The notes beneath the pieces are model-generated. The model had not been told where the DNA came from. It ran no database searches and saw nothing but the letters and a program-made list of their open reading frames with translations. Position numbers and translations under genes: made by a program. A stretch of DNA of 64,000 bases from a virus: the IMG/VR virus record IMGVR_UViG_3300036800_000031, positions 25,254 through 89,253 of that record; one strand, given 5' to 3'. Below, piece after piece: positions 56,137 to 63,988 of the stretch (the stretch's first letter is position 1; each line of letters opens with the position of its first letter).

Positions 56137-56484
56137 TTAGGCAATCTCCCTTGGAGAGATAAGACGGACAGGTATCCCGGCTCGGGCGGCGCGCTGGGTC
56201 ATATCCAGGGTTCCGTTTCCACCGGGGAAGGCGATCATCCTGTCGGCCCCGAGGTCGGCCATCTTCTGATTGCGGATTGGCCCGGCAGCCCTGCCGTGCT
56301 TCTTCCAGTTGGCGGGGTGGGGTTCAGTGTTGCCCCACATGTTTTCGGCCAATCGGTCAGCCCCCGTGGGGCAGTCGCCGTGGACGACGACCGTATTCGG
56401 CGGTAGCTCTTGGAGGACTTCCGCCATCAACTCCCCATCGTTGAAGTCTCGCCCACCGCAGACGATCACCCGGTTCACAGCCAT
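56137..56484 (-). CDS. SLOG/YspA-type nucleotide-binding protein
   Basis: 115 aa from ATG at 56484. RVIVCGGRDFNDG, VVHGDCPTGADRLA and IAFPGGNGTLDMTQRA are the three glycine-rich motifs of DUF2493/YspA-like Rossmann proteins (DprA superfamily), thought to bind nucleotide ligands. Role in phages unknown; relatives are linked to signalling or defence. Confidence 0.88.
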   Translation of the reverse strand: MAVNRVIVCGGRDFNDGELMAEVLQELPPNTVVVHGDCPTGADRLAENMWGNTEPHPANWKKHGRAAGPIRNQKMADLGADRMIAFPGGNGTLDMTQRAARAGIPVRLISPREIA

Positions 56485-56588
56485 CCACCCGTCATCACGG
56501 CTGACATCATTACAGGACCGAAGATGCAGGTGAGGGATAGCGTGATAGCCACCGCCGCTACTAGCCAGTACCAGGCGTCGGCGCTCAC
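56475..56588 (-). CDS. 37-aa single-span membrane peptide
   Basis: GTG at 56588 overlaps the previous stop (GTGA), and the stop overlaps the start of the SLOG gene. AWYWLVAAVAITLSLTCIF is one membrane span. Coupling on both sides makes it credible despite its length. Confidence 0.55.
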   Translation of the reverse strand: MSADAWYWLVAAVAITLSLTCIFGPVMMSAVMTGGWL

Positions 56589-56902
56589 GACTTCTCCTCC
56601 CAGTGACGTGCAAACCACCGATGGCGGCTTAGGCCGAAGGCCCCGTTTGTGCCGGGAGTATCACAATCGGTACAAGTCCATTCCCCGGTCTGCGGATCTA
56701 TAAGACCGCCGACCTCTCCACCGAGACCCACCTTGAACTCGTAAACCCGGACCTCCCGGATAGCGTCCGCCCATGTTTGGAGGTCTTCCTGGATTTCCCG
56801 TTCACCTTCCCGGCCGGTGATGGTGTCTATGAAATCCATGAACTCGATGAGCAGGACCAGCTTCTCCGGGTCGATCATGGCGACTACTTCTTCGGGGGTC
56901 AT
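56585..56902 (-). CDS. Unknown protein with C-terminal zinc site
   Basis: 105 aa from ATG at 56902. Helical N-terminus (LVLLIEFMDFIDTITGREG) and a C-terminal EWTCTDCDTPGTNG with a following His, like a zinc finger. Coupled to neighbours. Confidence 0.65.
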   Translation of the reverse strand: MTPEEVVAMIDPEKLVLLIEFMDFIDTITGREGEREIQEDLQTWADAIREVRVYEFKVGLGGEVGGLIDPQTGEWTCTDCDTPGTNGAFGLSRHRWFARHWEEKS

Positions 56903-57315
56903 GCCTCCTCCCCGCAAACTTCACACCGGGTGACGTAGGTGTGAACGTGCTGCTGCCGGAAAACCGGATCGTGCGGCCCGGTGCAGGGGTTTTGGACGTG
57001 GACGGTGGGCGTCTTGTGGATCAACTTCTGCCGGTAGCAGTAGACCGCTGACTTGTCCACGACATAGGTGTCAGGACGGCGGTGATCGGAGTGGACGAGT
57101 TCCAAGTGAGCCTTCGGGTTAGCACAAATGTACGTTTCCCCGTCGTGGTGCATAACTACTTGCACGGACCGGAGCTTCCCGCTGTGACTCCGAAACGTGT
57201 TAACGACATGTCCAACCTGGTCTGGGAACGGTTGGAGCGGGCAGAGGGAGTTCACATCGCTTATCACTCTCACTCCCTGGCCGGTTATCAACGTGTTTGC
57301 TTCTCGGTCATTCAT
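56899..57315 (-). CDS. Unknown protein, ICANP family copy 1
   Basis: 138 aa. A small beta-barrel N-terminal half (VVNTFRSHSGKLRSVQVVM, YICANPKAHLELV) and a C-terminal HVHTYVTRCEVCGEE metal site. A paralogue lies at 58518-58877 with LYCSNPRDHLEVV. Function unknown. Confidence 0.7.
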   Translation of the reverse strand: MNDREANTLITGQGVRVISDVNSLCPLQPFPDQVGHVVNTFRSHSGKLRSVQVVMHHDGETYICANPKAHLELVHSDHRRPDTYVVDKSAVYCYRQKLIHKTPTVHVQNPCTGPHDPVFRQQHVHTYVTRCEVCGEEA

Positions 57316-57334
57316 GGCGATCCTTTCTTAGGGT

Positions 57335-57380
57335 CTGGAGGGCCGCTCGGGCGGAATACCCGCCCGGCGACCTTCCAGGG
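57335..57380 (-). terminator. Strong stem-loop in gene gap
   Basis: The 88-base gap contains a stem CGGGCGG/CCGCCCG with outer pairing CTGGA/TCCAG. No uridine tract on the minus-strand transcript; may pause transcription or protect mRNA. Confidence 0.5.
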
Positions 57381-57403
57381 GCTTAAACCGAAGCTGAGCG
57401 GGC

Positions 57404-57847
57404 CTAGAAGGGCGGGCTGTCGTCGGTTGCGTAGGCGTCTGCCCAGGCGTCTTGCCAAAGAGCCTCCTGCTCCTCGCTGGCATCTTCATCGCCAAGGAGA
57501 TCGTCTTGGGCGTGGCCGAGGGCGTGGAGCGTTCCCCATACCCGGCCGTAGATACCGGCTCGCACCGGGCCTTGGAGCCGCTTCACTTCGTCCTTGAAGT
57601 TGTCGTAGTCCAGCGACAGGACGATTCGCCGCATCGCTTCCCCGACGTCTTCATGGGTGGCGAAGGCCCGGAACTGGTAGTCACGAGCCGGTGTCGCCAC
57701 TGTCTCGCTCAGCCCTGGTAGCCACAAGCCGCGAAGAAGGGACAGGTCAACTTCAACCCGGCTGCGGATCATCAGTTCACCTTCGTGCCCGTCTTCCGGC
57801 CCCGGCTCCACGATGGAATAAAACCCTTCCGGCGTAAAAATCCACAC
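57404..57847 (-). CDS. Unknown acidic phage protein
   Basis: 147 aa from GTG at 57847. WIFTPEGFYSIVEPGPEDG start and a long acidic end (DDLLGDEDASEEQEALW) match a small conserved type in actinophages. Ends in TAG; six codons later is TAA. Confidence 0.7.
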   Translation of the reverse strand: MWIFTPEGFYSIVEPGPEDGHEGELMIRSRVEVDLSLLRGLWLPGLSETVATPARDYQFRAFATHEDVGEAMRRIVLSLDYDNFKDEVKRLQGPVRAGIYGRVWGTLHALGHAQDDLLGDEDASEEQEALWQDAWADAYATDDSPPF

Positions 57848-57849
57848 GA

Positions 57850-58527
57850 TCAAACCTCCTCCTCTTTCATTGAGCGACGGCGAGCCCAAGATTGGGATAC
57901 CGCCGCAGCAAAGGAAGCCCGACGTTCGGGCGTCCATGATTTCCGGTAATGCTGTTTCTGCTCGGGGGTACGGGTTTTTCCCATCGCAGCCCGTCGTGAC
58001 TTAGCGGCGTGCTCTGGAGATTGACTCCTCCCGTGGAGAGGATTGTCTGGACCGGTAGGTTGTGGTTTCGGCAATGTCAACCTGCCTTCGGCTATCGCTA
58101 TCCTCAACCCCTTTGCAATATTGGCTCGATGTTCAGGAGTCAACGGGGATCGGGGATTAGCAGCAAGGTAGCGTCGGAACGAATCACGGCCCTTCTCTAC
58201 CGACTCAGGAGTTCTCGGACCGAACCGGATAGCTCCCCCCGTCCCCCCTTCCGTCCCATTCGTAAGCCGGTGGCCGACGAATCGGAATCGCCGGATGGCA
58301 TCTCGCTCAGCTTGATCCGCTTCCTCCTTTGTAGCCACCGCTTCCAGAAGAACAACGAGTGGAGGCTCTATCAAGGAGTTCAACCACTTGTCGCAGATCG
58401 TCCGTCGATCCTTGGCCGCCCGAAGCAAGTGTTCACGGCACCGAACCTCGGGATTCTTGCCAGTCTGCCCAACGTATCTAACGTGCTCGGGGTCACGCTG
58501 ATCTACTAACCCGTAGATCAGCCACAT
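57850..58527 (-). CDS. GIY-YIG homing endonuclease with NUMOD-like repeats
   Basis: 225 aa. ATG at 58527 has a perfect AGGAGGT six bases upstream. WLIYGLVDQRDPEHVRYVGQ contains the IYG..RYVG pair of the GIY-YIG domain, with Arg and Glu further on. The C-terminal half carries repeated SPEHAAKSRRAAMG / TPEQKQHYRKSW / TPERRASFAAAVS units like NUMOD3 DNA-binding modules. Confidence 0.92.
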   Translation of the reverse strand: MWLIYGLVDQRDPEHVRYVGQTGKNPEVRCREHLLRAAKDRRTICDKWLNSLIEPPLVVLLEAVATKEEADQAERDAIRRFRFVGHRLTNGTEGGTGGAIRFGPRTPESVEKGRDSFRRYLAANPRSPLTPEHRANIAKGLRIAIAEGRLTLPKPQPTGPDNPLHGRSQSPEHAAKSRRAAMGKTRTPEQKQHYRKSWTPERRASFAAAVSQSWARRRSMKEEEV

Positions 58528-58877
58528 ACCCGTACCTCCTGACATCCTTCGCACTTCTCGGTGGCTGGCACGAAATGGTGCTGGTGGATGTCGGCGTACA
58601 ACTTGACGTGAGAGCCGGAGCACCAAGAGGTGATGAGGTGAGGATTCTGTGCCTTCTCGCACCAAACCCAACCGTCGAGTTCACGAGTGGGCCGGTTGAC
58701 AACTTCCAGATGGTCCCGGGGATTAGAACAATAGAGGGCCTGGCCCTTGCCGGTGATGACCTTGACAAAGCTGGACCCGGTGCGGTGGACCGTTCCCTCG
58801 CCTCCCCCGTCCATGATGCATTGGTTGGAATGGCCTTCCCTGGCCCGGATTTTGTCTCCTTCCCGGAACTCAATCAT
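58518..58877 (-). CDS. Unknown protein, ICANP family copy 2
   Basis: 119 aa. Barrel-like N-terminus (REGDKIRAREGHSNQCIM, VKVITGKGQALYCSNPRDHL) and C-terminal HHFVPATEKCEGCQEV metal site. Paralogue of 56899-57315; the GIY-YIG gene lies between the two copies' neighbourhoods. Confidence 0.7.
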   Translation of the reverse strand: MIEFREGDKIRAREGHSNQCIMDGGGEGTVHRTGSSFVKVITGKGQALYCSNPRDHLEVVNRPTRELDGWVWCEKAQNPHLITSWCSGSHVKLYADIHQHHFVPATEKCEGCQEVRVCG

Positions 58878-59370
58878 TGGAGGTGTCCGGGTTCAGCAGG
58901 GAGCCACAGTCCCACTCGGTGACCGGCTCATCGAAGTCGTAGACGACCTGAGTGACGGTACGGACGTTGCGTGCTCCTTCGGGGATGGTTGCCGCCGGGT
59001 CACCCGTGACCGTCCTCGCCTTAACCTCACCCGTTGGAACCTTCTTGCAGGTGTTCTCCTTGGAAGTCTGGACGATGATCTTGTGCGGGCCGAACGTCAC
59101 GGTCCCCCCGGCGAAGTAGCCACTGACGATCTTCTCGCAGGGTCCGAGGCTGCGGAGCAATGCCGCCAAAGCCTCCGCTGAGTCAACCGAGCGGGAGAAA
59201 GTGACGCCTCCGAAGTCGTGGTCGGGGATCAGGTCCGGGTGGGCGTCGAAAAACTCCGCCATCTTGTGAAGCTCCTCGACGTAGGCGTCACGCCGTTCGG
59301 TACGGGTCATCACCTTCGGTTCCGGGGTTTCAATCTCCTCCGGGGTTTCAATGTCATAGGTCTTCGTCAT
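58870..59370 (-). CDS. Conserved phage protein, unknown
   Basis: 166 aa. Glu-rich start, helix (RRDAYVEELHKMAEFFDAHPD) then beta strands (SGYFAGGTVTFGPHKIIVQT, DFDEPVTEWDCGSL). Preceded by a TATACT promoter-like site 31 bases upstream and an AAGGA leader. Function unknown. Confidence 0.75.
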   Translation of the reverse strand: MTKTYDIETPEEIETPEPKVMTRTERRDAYVEELHKMAEFFDAHPDLIPDHDFGGVTFSRSVDSAEALAALLRSLGPCEKIVSGYFAGGTVTFGPHKIIVQTSKENTCKKVPTGEVKARTVTGDPAATIPEGARNVRTVTQVVYDFDEPVTEWDCGSLLNPDTSND

Positions 59371-59399
59371 GTGATCCTTCCTTGTTTGGTGAAGGGGTT

Positions 59400-59412
59400 A
59401 AGTATACCTACC
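59400..59412 (-). promoter_or_regulatory. TATACT promoter module, copy 1
   Basis: Minus strand reads TAGGTATACTT, with TATACT ending 31 bases before the ATG at 59370. Shares TATACTT and spacing with sites at 60515 and 63294 but lacks the C-run. Confidence 0.5.
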
Positions 59413-59449
59413 TAGCCCCGACGGGTCCGGTCTTTCCGGGGACGTCCTC

Positions 59450-59477
59450 GGGGCACCGAGCCGAAGCCCGGTACCCC
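59450..59477 (-). terminator. 12-bp stem with UUCG loop
   Basis: GGGGTACCGGGC / GCTCGGTGCCCC (two G-U) with TTCG loop, directly after the stop of the double-domain gene and before the next promoter module. Terminator-like though without a uridine tract. Confidence 0.6.
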
Positions 59478-59484
59478 TGAGCCG

Positions 59485-60486
59485 TTACCGGCGGTCGGTG
59501 ACCGCGTGAAGGGCGTTGCGGAGGGTGTCGTTCATCTCCCGCTCCCGCTTCAACTCCACCCGAAGCTGATCCACTTCGTCTTGGAGGACGTCGTTGGAAT
59601 GGCGCAACACGCTCTCCGGGGTGGCGTGATCCCGGGGGATGTGATTGGCCTCACTGACGGCCGGCAACGCCGGTTGGGTGGGGGGCCTCAACTGCTCTGA
59701 GGGGATAGCCTCGAATGACTCCACCGGCTTGGGGGGCCACACGATATTCCGGCGTTCACGCTCCTTAGCAACTGGCGTATGAAACTCCGGAGGCATCCGC
59801 ACCAGGGTGACACCGATGATGGTGTTTCCACCTCCGCCTCCGTAGCCACCCGACGACGCCTGCATCTCCTCCAATCTCACCCACCCTTCATTGGCCATAC
59901 CCCGCAGGACATGGTTGAGGGAACTGCGTCCGGCAGCGACTCTCCCGGTACGTAGACCCGAAGCCGCTTTGACGAACGCTCCGTGGATGCCTTTCCGGCT
60001 GGTAATGGTGCCGCCAGCCCTTTCCAGTACCTCGAAAATAAGCACGCGAGGCTGAGTGGCACGGGCCTTCGGTTGGGAAGCTGTCATGTGATTCTCCTTG
60101 CTTGGTTGTTGTGGTTGTTGTGGTTGAACCTTGGGCGGTGGGGGCCAGACGATTCCCCGTCGATCACGTTCGGCGGCGATGGCCCCTCGGGCTTCCGGAG
60201 GTATCTCCACGATCATGATGCTGGTGATCCCCATTCCCCCGGAGTTGATAGCGGCCCGGTCCACCACTACCCATCCGACGTCTTCCATCTGACGGATGGC
60301 CCGGTTGATGGTGGTGGCGGCGTAACCCGCTACCAGTGAAGGGACCAGGTTAAGAATCTGCTTGACGATGCTGCCGGGGTCGCCTCCTTCCTGAGTCAAC
60401 GTACCGCCGGAGCGGTCGATGGCTTCCAAAATCTTCACCCGGTTACTGGTGACGATTGGCTTCTTCTTCTTCTTGTGAGATGTCAT
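59485..60486 (-). CDS. Double winged-helix-like protein, fused duplicate
   Basis: 333 aa from ATG at 60486. Two halves share a plan: SNRVKILEAIDRSGGTLT / QPRVLIFEVLERAGGTIT, then MEDVGWVVVDR / MANEGWVRLEE, and ERDRRGIVWPPPP / ERERRNIVWPPKP. Between them SKENHM is encoded by a leader-like sequence with a strong AAGGAG before an in-frame ATG at 60087. Two tandem genes seem to have become one frame; the second half may also be made alone. The C-terminal 45 residues are coiled coil. Likely a DNA-binding regulator. Confidence 0.75.
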   Translation of the reverse strand: MTSHKKKKKPIVTSNRVKILEAIDRSGGTLTQEGGDPGSIVKQILNLVPSLVAGYAATTINRAIRQMEDVGWVVVDRAAINSGGMGITSIMIVEIPPEARGAIAAERDRRGIVWPPPPKVQPQQPQQPSKENHMTASQPKARATQPRVLIFEVLERAGGTITSRKGIHGAFVKAASGLRTGRVAAGRSSLNHVLRGMANEGWVRLEEMQASSGGYGGGGGNTIIGVTLVRMPPEFHTPVAKERERRNIVWPPKPVESFEAIPSEQLRPPTQPALPAVSEANHIPRDHATPESVLRHSNDVLQDEVDQLRVELKREREMNDTLRNALHAVTDRR

Positions 60487-60514
60487 GTTTTCTCCTTGCT
60501 TGGTAAGGTCCCCT

Positions 60515-60530
60515 AAGTATAGGGGGGTAT
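60515..60530 (-). promoter_or_regulatory. TATACT promoter module, copy 2
   Basis: Minus strand ATACCCCCCTATACTT; TATACT ends 30 bases before the ATG at 60486, leader has AAGCAAGGAG. Identical 16 bases occur at 63294-63309. Confidence 0.7.
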
Positions 60531-60552
60531 GCCTTCCGAAGTGGGGCACACC

Positions 60553-60586
60553 ATCGGGGCACCCGAGTTTCCGTTCCGGGTGCCCC
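60553..60586 (-). terminator. Perfect 10-bp stem-loop
   Basis: GGGGCACCCG / CGGGTGCCCC with an 11-base loop, between the gene ending at 60598 and the promoter module of the next gene. Terminator-like. Confidence 0.6.
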
Positions 60587-60597
60587 TGTGCTGTGAC

Positions 60598-60858
60598 TCA
60601 CCTACGGGCGTCGGCGATCAACACCCGCATGGTTTCATCTACCTCCCTTCCGTCGAATGGTTGAACGTCGAATCCCCCAGGGTTGGCTTGATAGCGCCCC
60701 AGGTGCTGATCTGCGGCCTCCTCTGTGGGGAACGGCCCGTAGGCGTCGGCGTACTCTCGCCAGTCCCAAGCGCCGACCGGGCACCCCCCGTTCTGGAGGA
60801 GGTAGTACCACTCACCCGGCGCAACCTCCACGATGAGGCACTCGAACCCGGTGCTCAC
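60598..60858 (-). CDS. Unknown phage protein
   Basis: 86 aa from GTG at 60858 (coupled to the DUF932 gene). GEWYYLLQNGGCPVGAWDW and GPFPTEEAADQHLGRYQANP resemble a short family seen beside DUF932 genes. Function unknown. Confidence 0.7.
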   Translation of the reverse strand: MSTGFECLIVEVAPGEWYYLLQNGGCPVGAWDWREYADAYGPFPTEEAADQHLGRYQANPGGFDVQPFDGREVDETMRVLIADARR

Positions 60859-62009
60859 GACCGAACCAGCACCTTCGCATTGAGGGACCGGGCCTTCTCC
60901 TCCTGACCCATCTCCACCAGCCGGGCCGTCCACGGGGAGTCGATCTTCGCCAACCCGTCTCCAAACAGACCGGCGGCGATCCCGAGAGCCTTCGCCTTCG
61001 CCGGGTCGGCCTTCAAAATCGACCGGCCCAGGTAGGTGTCACGGCTCCGGTGCGCCCGAACGTGGTCGAGGTACTCCGTGCTGGCTTGCACCAGGCCCCA
61101 CGCCGTACCGGTGACCGCTTCACAGGTCACGCTGTTCAGGTAGACGTGTTTGAAGGCGGCGCGTGCCCCTTCGATGTTCGCCTGAACCCGGTCGCTGATG
61201 GCCTCACCGTTCTCCGCCGGGTTGGGCAGGAACTCACTGAGGTAGCGGTCCAGCGCCTTGTCGTCGGCCTTCAGCTTCAGCATCACTTCGGCGAGTTCGG
61301 CGTAGCCCTTCATGTCGTCGCGGAGTTCGGTCATGGAAGCCTGCGCCTCCTCGATCCGGTTCTCCACGTCCCCGGTGTGGCGGAACACGACCTGCTGGCC
61401 GTTCCGGTCACCTTGGGCCGAAGCCATCTGCCAGGTGTTCCAGCAGACGACCCGGACGCTGGTCTTCACCAACTTGCAAGCGCCTCCGCCGTCATGGTTG
61501 TTGAGAAGCGCCATGAACGGGAGATGCTCGGTGTTGTCGCCGGGGAGGGTGAACGGCTCGTCCAGGTACATCAGCGCCCAAACGTAGGCACCGCTCATGG
61601 AGCTACCGGCCGTCTCAAACTTGGCCCCCTCACCAACGAACGTGTCGATGATCTGCTCCATGCTGGCGAAGCCGTCCGTCCGGCCATGCTTGATGAGGCT
61701 GAACGTATTGCTCACCGAAGGGGTGAGGACGCTGAACCGGTCGTCCCGCAGGATCATCTTGTGGTCGGGGTCGGGGACAAAGGCGTGAAGCCCATCGACG
61801 CCGAGGACGGTGCCCTCCGGGTAGTCCCCGTCGGGGAACTCATCCTGGAAGCGGGTGATGAACGATGGCCGCTCAGTCGGCTCCCACATCAGCCCGGCCT
61901 TCTCTCGGGCGTCGGCCCAGTCGGTCGGGTACTCGCCGATGACGATTCCCTTTCCGTGCCACATTGGCTCTCTCACTGAGAATCCGGTTTCAAAATAACT
62001 AGGACACAT
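60855..62009 (-). CDS. DUF932 / phage-plasmid-like protein
   Basis: 384 aa from ATG at 62009. PMWHGKGIVIGEYPTDWADA and WEPTERPSFITRF at the start, NHDGGGACKLVKTSVRVVCW in the centre (the hallmark of this family) and a helical C-terminus. Common in actinophages and plasmids; exact role unknown. Confidence 0.88.
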   Translation of the reverse strand: MCPSYFETGFSVREPMWHGKGIVIGEYPTDWADAREKAGLMWEPTERPSFITRFQDEFPDGDYPEGTVLGVDGLHAFVPDPDHKMILRDDRFSVLTPSVSNTFSLIKHGRTDGFASMEQIIDTFVGEGAKFETAGSSMSGAYVWALMYLDEPFTLPGDNTEHLPFMALLNNHDGGGACKLVKTSVRVVCWNTWQMASAQGDRNGQQVVFRHTGDVENRIEEAQASMTELRDDMKGYAELAEVMLKLKADDKALDRYLSEFLPNPAENGEAISDRVQANIEGARAAFKHVYLNSVTCEAVTGTAWGLVQASTEYLDHVRAHRSRDTYLGRSILKADPAKAKALGIAAGLFGDGLAKIDSPWTARLVEMGQEEKARSLNAKVLVRS

Positions 62010-62091
62010 GTCATGTTCTCCTTGCTTGTGTTCACCTTGCGGCGAGTGCCGAGTGGCACTAACGGACGTCCTCCGAAGGCGTCCGGTGCTG

Positions 62092-62307
62092 CTACTCGCG
62101 GTCGATACGGCTGTCGTGAAGCAGGTCGGGGTCCGGCTCGTCGGGTTCGATGTCGAAGGCGTAGTCACACCCGGCGTTTTGGCATTCGCCCCAGCGTTCC
62201 TTCTCGAACGTGAAGATGACGAACGGCGTCGGCTCCTCACAGTTCGGGCAGTACCTTGTCGTCTCCTCCTCGGAGTCGGGGCCGTCAACCCGGAAGTCCC
62301 GGCTCAT
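62092..62307 (-). CDS. Small zinc-ribbon protein
   Basis: 71 aa. YCPNCEEPTPFVIFTF ... WGECQNAGCDY gives a four-Cys site; acidic C-terminus. Ends in TAG; a second TAG follows ten codons later in the same frame. Confidence 0.7.
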   Translation of the reverse strand: MSRDFRVDGPDSEEETTRYCPNCEEPTPFVIFTFEKERWGECQNAGCDYAFDIEPDEPDPDLLHDSRIDRE

Positions 62308-62474
62308 GCGACCTCCCCGTCAGCGCCGACGATGTGGACGGAATACTCGTCCCAGTTCAGGTTGATCCCGGCCCCGTTAGCGATCTTCTCGGCATCACGT
62401 TCGTAGGTGGGCTTGGACTCCCAAACGACTTCTCCATCTGAACGCTTTACGATCTGGACTCGCTTGTCGTTCAT
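62304..62474 (-). CDS. 56-aa protein, unknown
   Basis: MNDKRVQIVKRSDGEVVWES then EKIANGAGINLNWDEY. Start overlaps the SSB stop and its own stop overlaps the next ATG, so it is coupled on both sides. No family recognised. Confidence 0.65.
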   Translation of the reverse strand: MNDKRVQIVKRSDGEVVWESKPTYERDAEKIANGAGINLNWDEYSVHIVGADGEVA

Positions 62475-62836
62475 GCGTCGGACAATCTCGTGACCCGGTG
62501 GACGTCGGCGGTAGCGAACCGGAGGGCCGGGCCGATGTCGTCGGCGACGATCTCCACCTTGTAGCGGGTCTCGCCTTCATCGTTCTCCCAGCTTCGCTGC
62601 TCCAACCGGCCGGTGACGATGACCCGTGCGCCCTTGGTCAAGCTGAGGGCGACGTTCTCGGCCAACTCCCGCCAGCAAACGACATCGAAGAAGGAGGTCT
62701 GCTCCTGCCATTCGTCGTCCTTCTTCCAGCGCCGGTTGACGGCAACCCCAAGGGTGGTGGTGGCTTGACCGTCGCGGGTGTACCGAATCTCGGGGTCGCG
62801 GGTCAGGTTGCCAATAATGGTGATGTTGTTGTCCAT
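62471..62836 (-). CDS. ssb: Single-stranded DNA-binding protein
   Basis: 121 aa from ATG at 62836, AAGGAGAAG ribosome site. ITIIGNLTRDPEIRYTRDGQ, VNRRWKKDDEWQEQTSFFDV and GARVIVTGRLEQRSW are the standard SSB OB-fold. It lacks the long Gly-rich linker and the acidic DDIPF tip of bacterial SSBs. Confidence 0.95.
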   Translation of the reverse strand: MDNNITIIGNLTRDPEIRYTRDGQATTTLGVAVNRRWKKDDEWQEQTSFFDVVCWRELAENVALSLTKGARVIVTGRLEQRSWENDEGETRYKVEIVADDIGPALRFATADVHRVTRLSDA

Positions 62837-62913
62837 GTTCTTCTCCTTGTTTGTCCGGGCTATCCGGGACCAGCCTCCCATCAGGGTGTGACAGGAGGCT
62901 CGGCTCGGGCAGT

Positions 62914-63267
62914 TCAGGCGGCGTTGGCTCTCCGGACCGCAGCGTCGCACTCAGCCGGGTCTTGGTAGACCGTGAAGGTCCGGACGTACTTCAGAAAGGC
63001 GTCGTAGACCATCTGCGCCATGTGGTGGAACCCCGGCCCGTCCACGTCGTTCGTCTGGTAGAACCCTTCTTCGATCATCGCTTTGATCGCGGAGGTCTTC
63101 TCGGCGGGGATTTCGGTGTAGGCGACGACCCCTTCGGCCATTCCTTGGAAGTCCACCCCGTAGTCCCAGACATCGGCCGGACCGTAATACTCACGGAGGA
63201 CGTTTTCGATGTCGTCCACGTCCCCTTCCTCTTTGGTAAACGGCTGAGGGTCAGGAATCTGAGTCAT
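62914..63267 (-). CDS. Unknown acidic protein
   Basis: 117 aa. EEGDVDDIENVLREYYGPAD, GMAEGVVAYTEIPAEK and a helical C-terminus. Preceded by the TATACT promoter module and a CAAGGAGA leader; followed by an 8-bp stem AGCCTCC/GGGAGGCT. No family recognised. Confidence 0.7.
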   Translation of the reverse strand: MTQIPDPQPFTKEEGDVDDIENVLREYYGPADVWDYGVDFQGMAEGVVAYTEIPAEKTSAIKAMIEEGFYQTNDVDGPGFHHMAQMVYDAFLKYVRTFTVYQDPAECDAAVRRANAA

Positions 63268-63293
63268 GTCATGTCTCCTTGTTTGTAGCCCCC

Positions 63294-63309
63294 AAGTATA
63301 GGGGGGTAT
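63294..63309 (-). promoter_or_regulatory. TATACT promoter module, copy 3
   Basis: Minus strand ATACCCCCCTATACTT, identical over 16 bases to copy 2; TATACT ends 28 bases before the ATG at 63267. C-run and G-run around TATACTT form a dyad that could bind a regulator. Confidence 0.7.
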
Positions 63310-63334
63310 CTATGTCCGGCTGATAACCCGGCTC

Positions 63335-63360
63335 GGACCACCCGCCGTGAAGCGGGTGAT
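63335..63360 (-). terminator. Stem-loop before promoter module
   Basis: CACCCGC / GCGGGTG with a 6-base loop and outer GACCA/TGGTC pairing, after the stop of the basic protein gene. Terminator-like. Confidence 0.5.
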
Positions 63361-63373
63361 CCTGGTCGGACGG

Positions 63374-63988
63374 TCAGGCGACCTTGGTGCCCTGAACCGA
63401 CGCCTTGGGCCGGGGCGTCACCTGAGTGGTGCCGGTCCTGACCATCGTCGTCGGGGCCTTCTTGCCGCCGGTCGGCGCAGCCGCCTTCTTGACGACCGCC
63501 TTGGTGGCGGGGGGCTTCGGCGGGGTAGCCCGCTTCGCCGCCTTCTTGGCCGGGGGGGTGGCCGTCTTGTCCTTGGCCGCTCCGGTGACCTTCTTGAACA
63601 TCGGGGTCAGCCAGAAGCCGCAAGGGATACCGTCAGCCCGCATCGCCTTGGCGACCTGAGCCGAGGACGTGCAACCGTTGGCGACGTACCCCTCGACCGC
63701 CTTCTGCCGTTCGGCGTCGGTGACCAGGCGGGTGCCTCCGGTGGAAGCCGCCTTGGTGGCCTTCCGCTCCTCGGCGGGGGTCTTGGCGTACCAATCGCTC
63801 ACCGGGGTCGGGGGGACCGGCTTCCCGGCTTTGATCGCCGCCTTCTTGGCGACGTTCTCGGCTTTGACCGCTTGGATGCGCTCCACCTTGCTCATCGCCT
63901 CGATGTCCTTGACGGTGGTGGTGTTGGCGGCTGCCTTCACGGCCGGGGCCTTTTTGGCGGTGGTCTTCTTCGTTGGTGCAACTGTCAT
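63374..63988 (-). CDS. Lys/Ala-rich nucleoid-like protein
   Basis: 204 aa. Highly basic tails: N-terminal KKTTAKKAPAVKAAAN and C-terminal KKAAKRATPPKPPATKAVVKK, as in histone H1-like or Lsr2-type chromosome proteins. The centre (AERQKAVEGYVANGCTSSAQ, VAKAMRADGIPCGFW) looks like a small helix-turn-helix. Probably coats DNA or silences genes. An AAGGAG leader lies at the right window edge. Confidence 0.7.
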   Translation of the reverse strand: MTVAPTKKTTAKKAPAVKAAANTTTVKDIEAMSKVERIQAVKAENVAKKAAIKAGKPVPPTPVSDWYAKTPAEERKATKAASTGGTRLVTDAERQKAVEGYVANGCTSSAQVAKAMRADGIPCGFWLTPMFKKVTGAAKDKTATPPAKKAAKRATPPKPPATKAVVKKAAAPTGGKKAPTTMVRTGTTQVTPRPKASVQGTKVA

